Positions 36,369-48,329 of a stretch of 64,000 nt of DNA are shown here, piece by piece. The notes under the pieces were generated by a model, which was not told where the DNA came from, searched no databases, and saw nothing but the letters and a program-made list of their open reading frames with translations. Numbering within the stretch: position 1 is the stretch's first letter; the number at the start of each line of letters is the position of its first letter. The translations under genes and the position numbers were made by a program. The DNA is from Margaritifera margaritifera (lineage: Eukaryota; Mollusca; Bivalvia; Unionida; Margaritiferidae): NCBI GenBank assembly GCA_029931535.1, contig JAQPZY010001665.1:1199501-1263500 (forward strand), written 5' to 3'.

Positions 36369-36557
36369 CTTCAAGATTGTATGCCAGTGTTCTGAAGTAC
36401 TCGAAGTCAGCTGACTCATAAACGTGGAGTAGGGTCCCTCCTTCAGTTTGACACTGGCTATTTGCGGAAACCCAGTTAATACAATTTTGGAACTCGTATC
36501 GATAACAAAACTTCTTCTTGTATAGGGAATAGCCATTAGGACAGTTGTAGGACTGAC
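36369..36557 (-). CDS. C-type lectin, exon 3 (N-terminal half of CTLD)
   Basis: 189 bp, entered through TTTTTTTTTAG and left through GAAG|GTAATA; both ends are phase 1. It encodes CPNGYSLYKKKFCYRYEFQN, then NWVSANSQCQTEGGTLLHV and YESADFEYFRTLAYNLEG. That is the opening of a long-form CTLD: the first cysteine pair, aromatic positions, W..A...C...GG.L.. and an acidic helix. The open frame continuing past 36369 is intron. It joins in frame to exon 4 and to exon 2. Confidence 0.88.
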
Positions 36558-36744
36558 CTAAAAAAAAACAAAAACAAAAAAAACACGAACAACAACAACA
36601 AAACAAACAAACGAATAAAAACCAATAATAAGAAGAAAAAACCCCCAAAAAACCCCAAAACCAGCAAATAATTGTAAAATAAAATAGGTATAACAAGGAC
36701 AAATGGAAATGATATAGAAATGATAACGATGATGAGATTGTATT

Positions 36745-36997
36745 GATAACTTTACTGCATTTTTCTTCTAATTGCTGGAACGTGCTGGTAAACTGGAGAC
36801 AAGAGGGAATCACAGGCTCTACTGTAGAGTTAAATATGAAATGGGTAACAAAGACAATTTTGTACAGCGTATGATAACTTGACTGCATTTTACTTCTAAT
36901 TGCTAGAACGTGCTGTTAAACTGGAGGAAAGAGAGAGTCACAGAATCTGTTGTACAGCTAAATATGAAACTGGTATCAAAGATATTTTTGTACAACC
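36745..36997. repeat. 127-bp tandem duplication in a lectin intron
   Basis: gcattttWcttctaattgct, then ggaacgtgctggtaaactgg and the following 80 bp occur twice, at about 36757 and 36884, roughly 85 percent alike. Confidence 0.88.
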
Positions 36998-37111
36998 GTA
37001 TACGATGGCATACGATAAATTATAATTAGCATGAACAATTTTATCTGTGTAAGTCGGTGTTATATCCACAAAATCGCTATTTTACGATAATGTGTGTGTA
37101 TATTCTGTTAC

Positions 37112-37336
37112 TTGTGTACAAGGACCAGTCTCTGTTGGTGATCCCATTAGCAGGTGGTCCGATACGTCGACCTGTAGAGCCAATACAGCTGTTCGACTGG
37201 GAATCGTGCAAAAAGGAGACGCAGCTGCTGTCTTTTTTGCACATGGCAGCGCAGTTCAGTTTAGACCGGCAATTCCGACTCCAGAGTGGCGTCACTGGCG
37301 TATAACTTTGAAGGTTGCCGTCTCTTAGCCATTTTT
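37112..37336 (-). CDS. C-type lectin, exon 2 (PAN/apple-like)
   Basis: 225 bp, entered through CTGTTTCAG and left through ACAA|GTAAC, phase 1 at both ends. The frame reads KWLRDGNLQSYTPV, NCRSKLNCAAMC, KKDSSCVSFLHDSQSNSCIG and GPPANGITNRDWSLY. The cysteine spacing C...C...D..C..F.......C is that of a PAN/apple-like module, often placed ahead of a CTLD in molluscan lectins. Plus-strand open frames here are shadows. Confidence 0.75.
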
Positions 37337-37555
37337 CTGAAACAGATTTGATTAGGTTACATTAATCTTTGTGTTAAGATACCTGTTTACATGCATGCTT
37401 TGTTGATAGATGAGAAAGACAATCTGAAAGTCCTCGGCTATTTCTGTGAGACATAAATATTCCTCGGATGTGTGTCGGCGTGGTAAATTACAGAAAAATC
37501 ATACATTTTGTTCGCCGGAAATTTCTCCGCAAAAACAAAAAAAGAAATCCAATCT

Positions 37556-37692
37556 ATTCGAACCACCTCGGCTATTTCTACTACTGGATTAACTGTAGGA
37601 TTGACCGAGAGGTTACGAATGAAACTGATAGTTATATCATTCGTAACTTCTCGGTTAATCCTTGTTTCGTAAATAGCCGAAGTGGTCCGAAT
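37556..37692. mobile_element. Foldback element, two arms of about 57-65 bp
   Basis: The left arm (attcgaaccacctcggctat ... ttgaccgagaggttacgaat) and right arm (cattcgtaacttctcggtta ... aaatagccgaagtggtccga) are reverse complements with about 85 percent identity, around a 14-bp loop near 37630. A third partial arm (gtaggattgacctcgatgtt) lies at 37727-37755. Confidence 0.88.
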
Positions 37693-38254
37693 GGCAGCTA
37701 TCGACATACATTCGAGGTATGATCCGTAGGATTGACCTCGATGTTGCGAATGACGGGAAAGCATGACTGACTGAACAATACATTATGTCCTTCCAACTGT
37801 TGTGATAATTACTTTCATTAGGTCCGTATTATCGGGCGCCATCTGAAAGAAAACGTATGCCTGTATTATGTATTTGCTGAATAATTAGGTAACTAATTTC
37901 TTAAAGGAATAAAAGCATGAGAGAAAACAAAGAGAAAACTTGATATGTAGTAAACTGAAATAGATTTGATTAGGTGCAATAGAACATTTATGTTAATATT
38001 AACAGAGGTAAGTACGTTTATGAATTTTCACAGTACAAGCATGTGCTATGTTGTAACTCCTGTACTGGACAAGACGATGAAAGCGTCGAGATTAATACAG
38101 GTTGTTCAACACAACATGGATGAGTACAATAAAAACCAATATGAAAAGATAACTCTATATTTATCTTTTTATTATGCTTCTAAACATAATTCTAATAATG
38201 CACTCTCTATATTTCAAAACATTATTTTCCATATTAAAAAATAAGAGATTTATT

Positions 38255-38315
38255 TTCAAAAAGAAAAAACAAAAAAAAAAATAAAAATAAAAAATAAAAA
38301 AATAAAAAAAAAAGC
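38255..38315. repeat. A-rich low-complexity tract
   Basis: aaaaaataaaaa-type sequence of about 60 bp, possibly an old poly(A). Confidence 0.85.
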
Positions 38316-38499
38316 ATAATGTTGCAACAGAGGAAAATATTATGAAAAATATAACGCATACTCAAACTTATACAAGTAACAAAAGCACATCTCAGGTTAT
38401 TTAGTATCAATCATATGATTGTGTGTAGCCCAGCTACTACAGCCACACAAAGTCGTAACAATTCTAGATTTTTTTAAAGTATAAGACAGTAGTAGCCGT

Positions 38500-41050
38500 A
38501 ATAAGTAATTCTGGTATCGATATTGCTTATATCATGTGTTAACATCTCTTGTGTAACTTGTTTAATATACATACATAGAAACAATCTGTAGTAGTGAAAA
38601 AGTGTTTTAAATACAGAATATTTCATATCAAAGTTATGCCAATTGCAGTTAAGAAAGCAAGAGTATCTTTCATTCAAAAAGTATAATTTACATTTGTTCT
38701 TAAATGCTCAAAATTGGGTCTTTCTTAAAAAAGAACTTATGTCAAATATCCAAAATAAAGGTAATTTCTTGTTGAGTACAATAGGAGATATATGTTTACA
38801 TTTACTTTTAATCCGTTAAGAAAAACTATGAAACTATATATATATATTTTTTTTATACAGTCCCCGCGAATGTGAGCCACTGTTTGTACTGCATTCTTTC
38901 AGACACAGCACGTATTAGTTGTCACTTTTTCAATTTTACTACGAAAATTGTTGTAACCAAAATTCTGTGTAGTATTTTCAATTGAAGCCAACATAATTTT
39001 TGACGTTTTGTAATCTGTAATAGTAATTTAAAATATTTAGGCCAATCGTCCTCGTGTATATTATCTGATTCGAGACTCCATTTAACTTTAGATGTAGGTT
39101 CACATGGATTTGAAATAAGTCTCTCATAGATTATGTTACTACACTTTTGTGTCATCTGCATATTGAGATATTACTATTTACTTCAGTGCCCTTAATATTT
39201 GAATTTTTATTGATCGTGTGTGCCAAAATCGCTGCACAAATTATTAATATATATGGGCAGGGGAGGAGAGGATCCCATTGTCTGCAACATCTTTTTTTGT
39301 CAAACCATGAAGAGCGCTGACGATTCACTATTACACAAGATTTTATATTATTATTAAAACAGTTTTATCCATTTTATAATATCTGAGCTAGCATTGAAAA
39401 AGAGTAGCTCTTTTTCTATAAAAGACCATACTATAAAAGACCATACCAAAGAATTCAATGCTTTCTCAAAGTCTACAAAAAGTAATAGACCTGATTTGTT
39501 ACACGTTTTTGTATTAAAACAATAACTCATATAAATTGCGGATATTCCTTTAATAAAGCTGTTCGATTTGTATTTATGATATCAGGTAAAAACATTTCAT
39601 CCTATTTTTGATACAAGCAGTGGCTATTTTATATGAGGGATTCAAAAGAGATATTGGCCTCCTGTGTTTTTTTTTTTTTTCAAGTATTGTTTTGGCCTAT
39701 CTTCCTTAGTCAGGCATGTAATTACACCCTCCTTTTGTGTACATGCTAATTCTCCTGATCCCTAAGAATAGTTTATTGCTCTTAAACAAATGACCAATAT
39801 TATTTCCAAAACAAATTTTAAAACAATCAACTGTAAATTCATCAGAGACAGGACTTTTATTATCTGGCATATTTTTCAAAGCTGAGCTACCGTCCAGATA
39901 TGAGATAGACTTTTGTAAAGATTCATTTTTAGTATTATTCACTTTCGGTATATCTGTGTAACTTACAATCAATTCAAGATCAGCTGTATCAACATGTTTA
40001 TAAGAAGTGTAAATGTTGATAGTACAATATAGTTTCCTCTAAAATATCTGTTTGGCTATTAATTAGAGTACCATGATATCTTTTCAAATCAGCCATCATC
40101 TTATTAATATAATGTCTATTTTTCAAGTGTTCAAAATTATTGGTTGGTATTTCACCATCTTCAACCCACTTTGCACTTGATCTTTAACTTCTTCCATTTT
40201 TTCGTCCGGATTTCCATCAGTTGACCTTGTATACTTTTCAAAAGAGAAACTTCCTCCTGTTCTTTAGCCTGTTCTAGAGAATTTTTGTTGTTGTCCTTGC
40301 TTTTGTTTTTAGTATAACTTGTGTTTGAGTTGATCTTGCTGTCTCTTCTTGAAAGAGGAAAAGTAAATGGTTTTTCCTCTAATTTCTAAAAGCATAGTAT
40401 AAATAAAACATATTTGTTCGTTTATTGAGGGCTGCATCTCTGAATCTTGAATAATATTAATAGTATATAATCGTTCAGCACGTGCATACTGACTATTACA
40501 CTTCTTAATTACATCCTTCACTGTGTAAATATAAAATATAGTCTGTCTTTCAGTAAGGAGTTATTAAATGTCCCAAAATTGTGTGCTTCATACATTTGTT
40601 AAAAATCAGTCTAATCTTAACAGGAGAATGGTCAGTTCGATAACCTTTTTCTACAGAAGGTTCAGCTACATATGTAAACAGATTCTCAGTCAAGCGCAGC
40701 TTATTTATTGGGGGTTTCCTCCATGTATATCACTTGTTACCAATATTATGTTCTCTCCAAATGTCAATCAAACTGTGTTCGGCACATAAATCTAATATTG
40801 CTTCCCTTGCCTTTGGATTATTGACTGTTGAACAGGCATATGTGTCGTTATCAATATAAGATACCAGATTAAATGCACCACCAATAATTACACAATTAAC
40901 GCAAATTTCAATTACATCTACAGTTAAGTCTGTATAAAAGTCAGGTCTATCTATATTATGTCCATATCTATATATATATTCGGAAATGTAAGATTCTGGC
41001 TCTAAACTAATATATCAAGAATACGTTTATTTCCTGGTTTATCCCTCTTC
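38500..41050 (-). mobile_element. Decayed L1-like LINE (endonuclease and RT pieces)
   Basis: Read on minus, ORF2 parts appear in order. AP endonuclease at about 40900-40600: CVIIGGAFNLV (the usual GGDFN has lost its D), NPKAREAILDLCAEHSLIDI, YTWRKPP and RTDHSPVKIR with the terminal DH pair kept. RT N-terminal part at about 39900-39710: LDGSSALKNMPDNKSPVSD, the fingers motif of L1/Tx1-type elements. C-terminal part at about 39160-38930: DDWPKYFKLLLQITKRQKL and KILHRILVT. The palm catalytic box is not found. Frameshifts and deletions throughout; inactive. It sits in intron 1 of the lectin gene in the same orientation. Confidence 0.75.
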
Positions 41051-41054
41051 ACTC

Positions 41055-42390
41055 TATGCACACTGAACTAAAATTGTTATTAAGGAGTATCTCTACCTCT
41101 CTTCAGTTGAAGATAGTGAGTTAAAAAAAAAACAAACATGATTTTTTTAGTGAAATTGGTGTCTTGCAATAAATATATTACATGTTTTGTTTCCTTTTCA
41201 AGTAGTTAAATACATCTTATCTTTAGTTACGATCCATCGATCCCTAGCAATTCATGGATGTTATCCTAATGTCGCTAGAATCTTGTTATACATAGTACTT
41301 GATAAGTGCAGAGTTTACAAACATCATCTGTTTTGTCAAATATAGTTAAAATAAGCTTCCAAAATAGATACGAGATCATGCTTTTGTTGATGCTGAATAT
41401 ACAAGAACAATTAAAGCGTTTTTGTAGAATTGTGAAATAGAAACCATACGCGTATATATATATATACCTTATAGACACTTATTGCATTCAAATACGTTGT
41501 TTGTTACAGGATATAAATCAATTTGTCTACAAGACAAACTTAAAAGGTGCATGTGCTTAAAAAATGAGTTAAGCTTTGCTGCGATTGATTTTTTAGTAAA
41601 TATTTTAAAAAAATAGAATTATTAATGTAAAAAAGATGCGGAGAACCTAGCCATGCAATAATGTAAGAATGTTAGAATAGCAAAATGTTAGCAAGGGAAT
41701 TAACTATAGGTATCAAGCTACAACATTTACCTCCCTTGTATACACTCTATGTTTTCACGATCCAACGTGAATTTGTGTGATCCAGTACACCCTATGCACG
41801 CTAGGCAGATTTAGAAACTGCATAATATGTAAAAGAAAATAGCCAGTCACATGATATAAATGAAAGGTCATGATTGGTTACACTATGGTAGGTGTATAAT
41901 AAACCCGTTTATGAATGTATTAAATATACAAAAATTTCCTGGCAAATTTTCAGTAAAAAAATAAAAGAATTGATTTGCTTATTTAAGTTATATGTTTTCA
42001 AAGCAATTGGCAAACATTTAGAATGTACTCCGAAGACAAATAACCGCATGATACAATCCTTTGGTGCTAAGGATTACCCGACATCATGGTATGTCCTTTG
42101 AAATTAAGAAAGCAATTTCGCTGCATAGAATCAAATTATGATAGAAAGTATAAACCGATATATAGCAACAAGAAATACAATTAGGTCAAATATATTTCAA
42201 TTAATACAAAATTGACAATATTTGATACAAAATGGCGAAATTGAGCAATTCTATGTAACACATACACTTAAAATATTGTATTTCAATTTTTTAAGTCTTA
42301 TAGTGTATTTCCTTTTCTCCATTATACATTATTAAACAATAATTGCATGTTCTAAATTCTACTTTGACTTGTTGATATTTATTTGGTAAA
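41055..42390. other. Intronic, no gene seen
   Basis: AT-rich sequence between the LINE and the 54-bp array. Nothing recognised. Confidence 0.55.
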
Positions 42391-42402
42391 GACAGAAATC
42401 AA

Positions 42403-42830
42403 TATTCTAATATAATATACTTTCAACCTCAAGATGAAATAGTCGTGTGATTATACCATTCAAATATAATATACTTTCAACCTCAAGATGAAATAGTCAT
42501 GTGATTATACCACTCAAATATAATATGCTTTCAACCTCAAGATGAAATCATGTGATTATAGCACTTAAATATAATATGCTTTCAACCTCAAGTTAAAATA
42601 GTCATGTGATTCTACCACTCAAATATAATATGCTTTCAACCTCAAGATAAAATAGTCATGTGATTATACCACTCAACTATAATATACTTTCAACCTCAAG
42701 ATGAAATAGTCATGTGATTCTACCACTCAAATATAATATACTTTCAGCCTCAAGATGAAATAGTCATGTGATTATAACACTCAAATATAATATACTTTCA
42801 GCCTCAAGATGAAATAGTCATGTGATTAAA
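42403..42830. repeat. 54-bp minisatellite, about 8 copies
   Basis: The unit is tataatatactttcaacctc, then aagatgaaatagtcatgtga, then ttataccactcaaa. Unrelated in sequence to the 54-bp family at 13.6-16.9 kb. Confidence 0.93.
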
Positions 42831-42834
42831 TGAA

Positions 42835-43306
42835 CTTATCCTTTACTTGACTCAGCTTTACTACCTAATCATGATAGATTAAAGGTAAAATATTTGTCGC
42901 CGCACCAGAAACATTCAACCCTTGAGTGTTCAAACATTTTCTAGACAAAGTTTATTTATTTAAAACATAGTTTTGATTAGCAGACTTAAGAAAATTCAGC
43001 GCTGGTACTTACATAATATTGTTCAGCTTACTGTCTTTGTTAAAGAATTATATTTTTTTTGTTCCCAAAATAATAGTGCTATTTTGAATCGAATTTTGAA
43101 AGTAGAATAGATCGAGATCTCTAAGCATCATAATACTAAATGATCTCTAAATGACAATGTGTTAATGTTTATAAACATTCAGTATTTTCAATTATTCTAA
43201 GCTTTCAAAAACTCTACATTTCGCCTCTATAGTACATAATAGGCATCATTATTTGGTGGAATATTTTGACTGCTCATCCACTAACACACACACCCCCCAA
43301 CCCCAA

Positions 43307-43340
<34 letters not shown>

Positions 43341-43425
43341 AAAAAATAAAACAAGAAACAAAAAATTATAATAAATTAAGAATGTTACTATACATATCAA
43401 ACTTGTATGTACTGGTATCTTGATC
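42835..43425. other. Intronic, A-rich run, no gene
   Basis: AT-rich; an A run of about 30 at 43308-43338. No other feature. Confidence 0.6.
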
Positions 43426-43432
43426 TTTTTTT

Positions 43433-43650
43433 CTTTTCTTGTGTATAATTATTGTTTGATATGCATTCTTGTGTATAATTATTGTTTGATATGCATTCTT
43501 GTGTATAATTATTGTTTGATATCCATTCTTGTGTATAATTATTGTTTGATATCCATTCTTGTGTATAATTATTGTTTGATATGCATTCTTGTGTATAATT
43601 ATTGTTTTGATATGCCATCTTGTGTATAATTATTGTTTGATATGCATTCT
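43433..43650. repeat. 30-bp minisatellite, about 7 copies
   Basis: The unit is ttcttgtgtataattattgt plus ttgatatgca. Nearly perfect, with 1-bp insertions in the sixth copy. Confidence 0.95.
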
Positions 43651-43654
43651 TTTT

Positions 43655-44605
43655 TGTTACATACCCTCATTATAACTGTAGTTCATTTCTAGATAAAGAA
43701 ATGAATCGACATTTACTAAAGGCTGACCATAATACACAAATGGTTTTGAAATGTTGCATCATCATCTATGAAATATAAATATTTACTTTTTTATATTTAC
43801 TTAAGGTTTCATGTCAGACAACATTAGTAGAATTGATCTGATGTATTGTTTTTGACATGTTTGAAGAGTACCTTGATAAAATAGTGTCATCAGAGTACGT
43901 ATAGTGTCAACAGAGTACGTAACTACTATTTTGACATAGATGCGTGATTCTTAGGGTTGCTGTAGATATGTGTACTGAATACGATGAACATTTTACTTTG
44001 GGAGTAGATTTTGAATAATTACAATAAACTATAAATAAGACATAGAGGGGTGTTTCATTGAAGAGCATCTATTCTACACGTGAAAAAATATAATAATTTA
44101 TTGCAAGTTTTCAAATAAGACTTAATTTGTCTGTGCATATTCACGCTAACCTTTAGAGACATTCTGTCAATAATGGATCGATAAAGCTTATGCTAACGTT
44201 ATTTTGTTTATTCTAAATCCAAGAATGACTTTTGAAATCAAATCAAAGTAAATTTTAAAAACTGGTTCCATTTTATAATATTTGGAGTAGGAATAATGCA
44301 AGATGTAAATGGAAACTATAATCGATTGTTGAATAGTCTTTGCGGGAGTAATGTTCTCTCTTCAACACACCTTGTTAAGAGCATAACTAACAGAGATGTG
44401 AAATATCTACTCAAAGAGTTTACGAATAGCAATATGCACTAAGACAATAGTAACACGCGAGAATAAATTGGACAAATTTACTTAGGATGATCTGTTTTAT
44501 GTGCAAATATACAAGGAAAAAGGTGACAAAAACGAATAATGGAGGAAGATAAATTTGCAAAAGTGTTTCCTATGGTAAGTTGTGCTTAAGCTTTAATTTG
44601 GCAAA
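43655..44605. other. Intronic, no gene seen
   Basis: Contains a small duplication (atagtgtcatcagagtacgt / atagtgtcaacagagtacgt at 43881-43921). Nothing else recognised. Confidence 0.55.
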
Positions 44606-44607
44606 GT

Positions 44608-44707
<100 letters not shown>

Positions 44708-44780
44708 ACAAATATACACCAAACAGAGAGCTGGATCCTCGAGGAGAATCCATGATAACATTAGCAGAATTTTAAAATAC

Positions 44781-45195
44781 GAATAAATAATATTATCATA
44801 CAGGTTAGATAATTTTAATTCGTACTCAACGGAGAATCGAATTTATTCGTATTTGAGAACCTGTACAATAATATTATTTATTCGTATTTAAAAAGTATAT
44901 CTATAATAACTTCTATATTCCTTGATTTCTGTAGTAGGAATCCTGGTGGACTGTGTAATTAGATGTGAATTAATTACTGGGTCGACGTGCGGATATGTCT
45001 GCTGGTATGTACGCACGAATGCCTATACCACCAACTTTGTAGCATCATTTTTTGGTGATATGTGCATGGTAGAGATGGTATAGGAGTTGGTGCTTACAGA
45101 CAAGGCGATGGATCCTGTAACCAGCGGATCAGGGTTCAAATCTCCGTAGAATACGAATTAAAATAATTCTCTAACCTGTGTGATAATATTATTTA

Positions 45196-45199
<4 letters not shown>
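44781..45199. mobile_element. Inverted-repeat element with a Pol III B-box-like core
   Basis: The left end gaataaataatattatcata, then caggttagataattttaatt, is the reverse complement of 45151-45199 with only a few differences, giving about 45-bp terminal inverted repeats. A third related arm lies at 44843-44890 in the inverse sense. Internally GGGTTCAAATCTCC (about 45134-45147) is a good Pol III B box, preceded by ggtataggagttggtgctta, so a tRNA-derived piece may be embedded. An (AT)n follows directly. No coding frame. Confidence 0.7.

Positions 45200-45262
<63 letters not shown>
45200..45262. repeat. (AT)n microsatellite
   Basis: About 30 AT units abutting the inverted-repeat element. Confidence 0.97.
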
Positions 45263-45265
<3 letters not shown>

Positions 45266-45285
45266 TAAACATATATACATCTATA

Positions 45286-46033
45286 TTGTTATGTATGATG
45301 TTTATATAATATTATAAATATTTTAGGAAATTATAAATGTTTCTTCACTTTAATATTTGCTTAAATCTTAATGTTACCAGGAAAAACATGTTTAACTAGT
45401 GTCCTTGAATTAAGTTGTTTTGATCAATATGTTTTCTCAATTTGAAGGTCAAGGTTGAATTTTGTTTACAAGTAAAATTCCATTAAGATGACACATGTTC
45501 TAGAACATTCTGTCATGTGACCAATCTTTATATATACCATGTTTGGTGGACATTTTTTCAGTTTTGACATTACCATCAGTCTTGTAAAGAGCTATTACAG
45601 TTGTGAAAATTCATTACAAATTCTAAGAGAGGAATTATTTTAAATATTCATTGGATTATAACAGTGCTCACAAACTTTTGGATTTTGGATTTTTAATTGA
45701 TGATTTTGGAATTTAAGTGAACTTATTCAGATATTTTGGAATACTTCATTTTGACATCAGAACATCAAGATTACTAGTACATCAGGACTTTGGAGACCAT
45801 TAGCACATCATAACATTCAAGGACACAGCCGTGAATTCGGAACATTCTATATTTAGGACTTGTGATTAGAACAATCATTCTTATTGGATTATTAGGATTT
45901 CAAAACACATTACTCTAAGTGACTTTTTGATTTTTCATTTTAATTATCTAGTAATAAATTGCTTGTTGATTTTTTACTTGATTTGTTGGTTTCACTTTCT
46001 TTCTGTTACATTTTTCTTAGACCATAGAGTCGT

Positions 46034-46038
<5 letters not shown>
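45286..46038 (-). mobile_element. Possible divergent LTR, minus orientation
   Basis: Read on minus, it begins TGTTACGACT and shortly after has AATGTAACAGAAAGAAAG. This parallels the start of the LTR at 56637 (TGTAACGACT, AATGTAACAAAAGAAAAG). The phrase aatattttaggaaatta is also shared. The other end would be tgttatgt at 45286. Similarity is low in the middle, so this is a tentative second member. Confidence 0.35.
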
Positions 46039-46110
<72 letters not shown>

Positions 46111-46112
46111 GT
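46038..46112. repeat. (AT)n microsatellite
   Basis: About 72 bp of (AT)n with one tac interruption. Confidence 0.97.
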
Positions 46113-46516
46113 AACAAAAATGCAACACCATTGTTTTCATAGAAAAAGACCATGTTTGCAAGACTGACATAACCATGACAATGCACCACAGTCTAAGATT
46201 AAAGAATAAAAGTAGAAGAAAGAAACAAATTGGACGGCAAAATATACATTATAAAATGTACAACACACAAATTCCAGGACAAACAAGGAGGCATAAAAAC
46301 TCATAAGTTCAATAACACAATCGACACTCACTCTTGCCATACAGAAAGAGCCAACTTATGAAGAAATGCTTCATTCTTAATATTAATAGTCATAAAATTA
46401 AGATTTACAATCCAATCATGTGATAGGACGCTTCCTCCTTTAATCACTTTGGAACCTACCCTACTGTGACAGAGATATACAGTCCTATTTATTTTACATA
46501 TAGTATATTGTAACGT

Positions 46517-46650
46517 CAATTTGTTTGAAAATGCAAAGTCTTTGTAAGTCGCTTAGTCCTGACAAAATACAAAGTCTTTGTAAGTAGCTTAGTCCTAACA
46601 AAATACAAAGTCTTTGCAAGACGTTTAGTCTTGACAGAATACAAAACGAT
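46517..46650. repeat. 36-bp tandem repeat, about 3.5 copies
   Basis: The unit is aaagtctttgtaagtcgctt plus agtcctgacaaaatac. Confidence 0.9.
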
Positions 46651-46816
46651 TTATGAAGGTGGGTCTGACCATCAACTATAAATATATTTTTTCTTAAAAA
46701 GATTAGTATATTTTCATGATCTAGAACTGCTATTTGCATGTGTTATAGAAAGCATACTGAAAATATTTGTGTAGACAAATTGTTTCGGCAATAGCTCGCT
46801 TATAATGTAATCTTAC

Positions 46817-46910
46817 CTACATTCCATACGTCTGAGTAATTATATTGGGTAGACCAATTGTTCACACAGTAGCCTTCGAGCTTGTTAGTCAACCGGCCAA
46901 AACATTGAGT
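46817..46910 (-). CDS. Candidate small exon, unassigned
   Basis: A strong donor (AATGTAG|GTAAGATT) closes a short frame reading CFGRLTNKLEGYCVNNWSTQ then YNYSDVWNV, rich in Cys, Trp and Asn and with an N-glycosylation site (NWS). The composition suits a secreted protein exon. The donor is phase 1 like the lectin exons, but the nearest acceptor (TGTAG at 46911-46915) gives phase 0, so it does not join to the signal-peptide exon at 48253. It could be an alternative or decayed exon. Confidence 0.3.
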
Positions 46911-47381
46911 CTACACTAATACTTTCCAGCACAAATTCAATGAACTATTTATTATATACTCCAAACCCAATATAGATATAAAAACATAATTTTATACAAC
47001 AACCGCCAATAAAATAGAAAGCAAATCATAAATATTGACCAGGAACAATAATGATGACTGAATCCATCAGATTGCATGTTTTGATAACGTATAGGATTCG
47101 CAAAGCAATGGTTGTATTGTTCAGTCTTATATCACTTGCAGAATATGAAGGAGTTTTAAAAATGTACGGTAACAATATTTTCCGCATCATTACCTCGTAT
47201 CTTAAGTGGTGTCTTAGAAACTGTATTCAGGGCACATAGTCATGACATTCTTACTTAATGGTGTGTGTGTGTGTGTGTTCTTACTTAATAGTGTATGTGT
47301 GTGTGTGTGAATGCCGACTGTCCTTTGACTAACTAAAATGTATTTCTACCTTAAAAATTGCTATGCAACCAATCAGAAAAT

Positions 47382-47384
<3 letters not shown>

Positions 47385-47436
<52 letters not shown>
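47385..47436. repeat. (AC)n microsatellite
   Basis: About 25 AC units; two short (GT)n tracts lie nearby at 47258-47310. Confidence 0.97.
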
Positions 47437-47530
47437 CAAGCCATCCTTGTCGTTTTAGGATATGTTTGTGATTTCTTCCTAGAAAAATGACGTTTATGCT
47501 TTTGTTCATAGAAGTTAGCTATGGTTCAGT

Positions 47531-48035
47531 GTGCAATGTTCACATCAAGGGTGTCTGTACCAATGCCTACAATCCTCATGAGTTATGTGCAATGCTCACA
47601 TCAAGGGTGTCTGTACCAATGCATACGATCTTCATGAGTTATGTGCAATGCTCACATTAAGGGTGCCTGTACCAATGCATACGATCCTCGTGAGTTATGT
47701 GCAATGTTCACATCAACGGTGTCTGTACCAATGCATATAATCCTCATGAGTTATTTGCAATGTTCACATCAACGGTGTCTGTACCTATGCATACAATCTT
47801 CATGAGTTATGTGCAATGTCCACATCAACGGTGTCTGTACCAATGCATACGATCCTCATGAGTTATGTGCAATGTTCACATCAACGGTGTTTGTACCAAT
47901 GCATATAATCTTCATGAGTTATGTGCAATGTTCACATCAACGGTGTCTGTACCAATGCATATAATCTTCATGAGTTATGTGCAATGTTCACATCAACGGT
48001 GTCTGTACCAATGCATATAATCCTCAAGAATTATG
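47531..48035. repeat. 56-bp minisatellite, 9 copies
   Basis: The unit is gtgcaatgttcacatcaacg, then gtgtctgtaccaatgcatac, then gatcctcatgagttat. Spacing is a steady 56 bp. It lies in intron 1 about 220 bp 3' of the signal-peptide exon. Confidence 0.95.
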
Positions 48036-48252
48036 AAAATCGGTCTTTGAGTCTCTAACTATAATTCACTGACGGAAGCAAATGTTATGATCATGATGAT
48101 ACGGGTTTTCTGCTATAATAATGCATGTTGATAAAGTTGTAATTTTCGAGAAAAAATATCAATTTATGTAAATACATTAGTAAAACCAGTATCGCAGTAT
48201 TTTCAGTGAGCCATATTTTGCAGGTATAAAATCAAAATGCCGAGGTACTTAC

Positions 48253-48322
48253 GAGACATGATTTCCCCGAGGCCAATAAAGACTGTCAAGAAAAGAACCT
48301 GAGACATGATCCATGACTGCAT
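48253..48322 (-). CDS. C-type lectin, exon 1 (signal peptide)
   Basis: On minus, ATG at 48322 opens MQSWIMSQVLFLTVFIGLGE then IMS and stops at a consensus donor TCTC|GTAAGT. The 70 bp end in phase 1, matching exon 2. A hydrophobic core (VLFLTVFIGLG) after a short polar start is a typical secretory signal. TTTCAG just upstream (about 48338) suggests a further 5' untranslated exon. Together the four exons total 717 bp, exactly 239 codons with the stop. Intron 1 would be about 10.9 kb. The link to exon 2 is inferred from phase, strand and domain logic. Confidence 0.65.
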
Positions 48323-48329
48323 TTCCACA

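Noticed and set aside
36226..36888. Whole 220-codon minus frame as one exon
   Set aside because: Only 36369-36557 is bounded by splice signals and fits a CTLD; the rest is poly-T-rich intron read-through.
38474..38677. 67-codon minus frame as an independent gene
   Set aside because: It lies at the 3' end of the decayed LINE with no domain signature.
43397..43629. Repeat frames NNNYTQEWIS / LVYNYCLI
   Set aside because: Both strands of the 30-bp minisatellite; no independent coding evidence.
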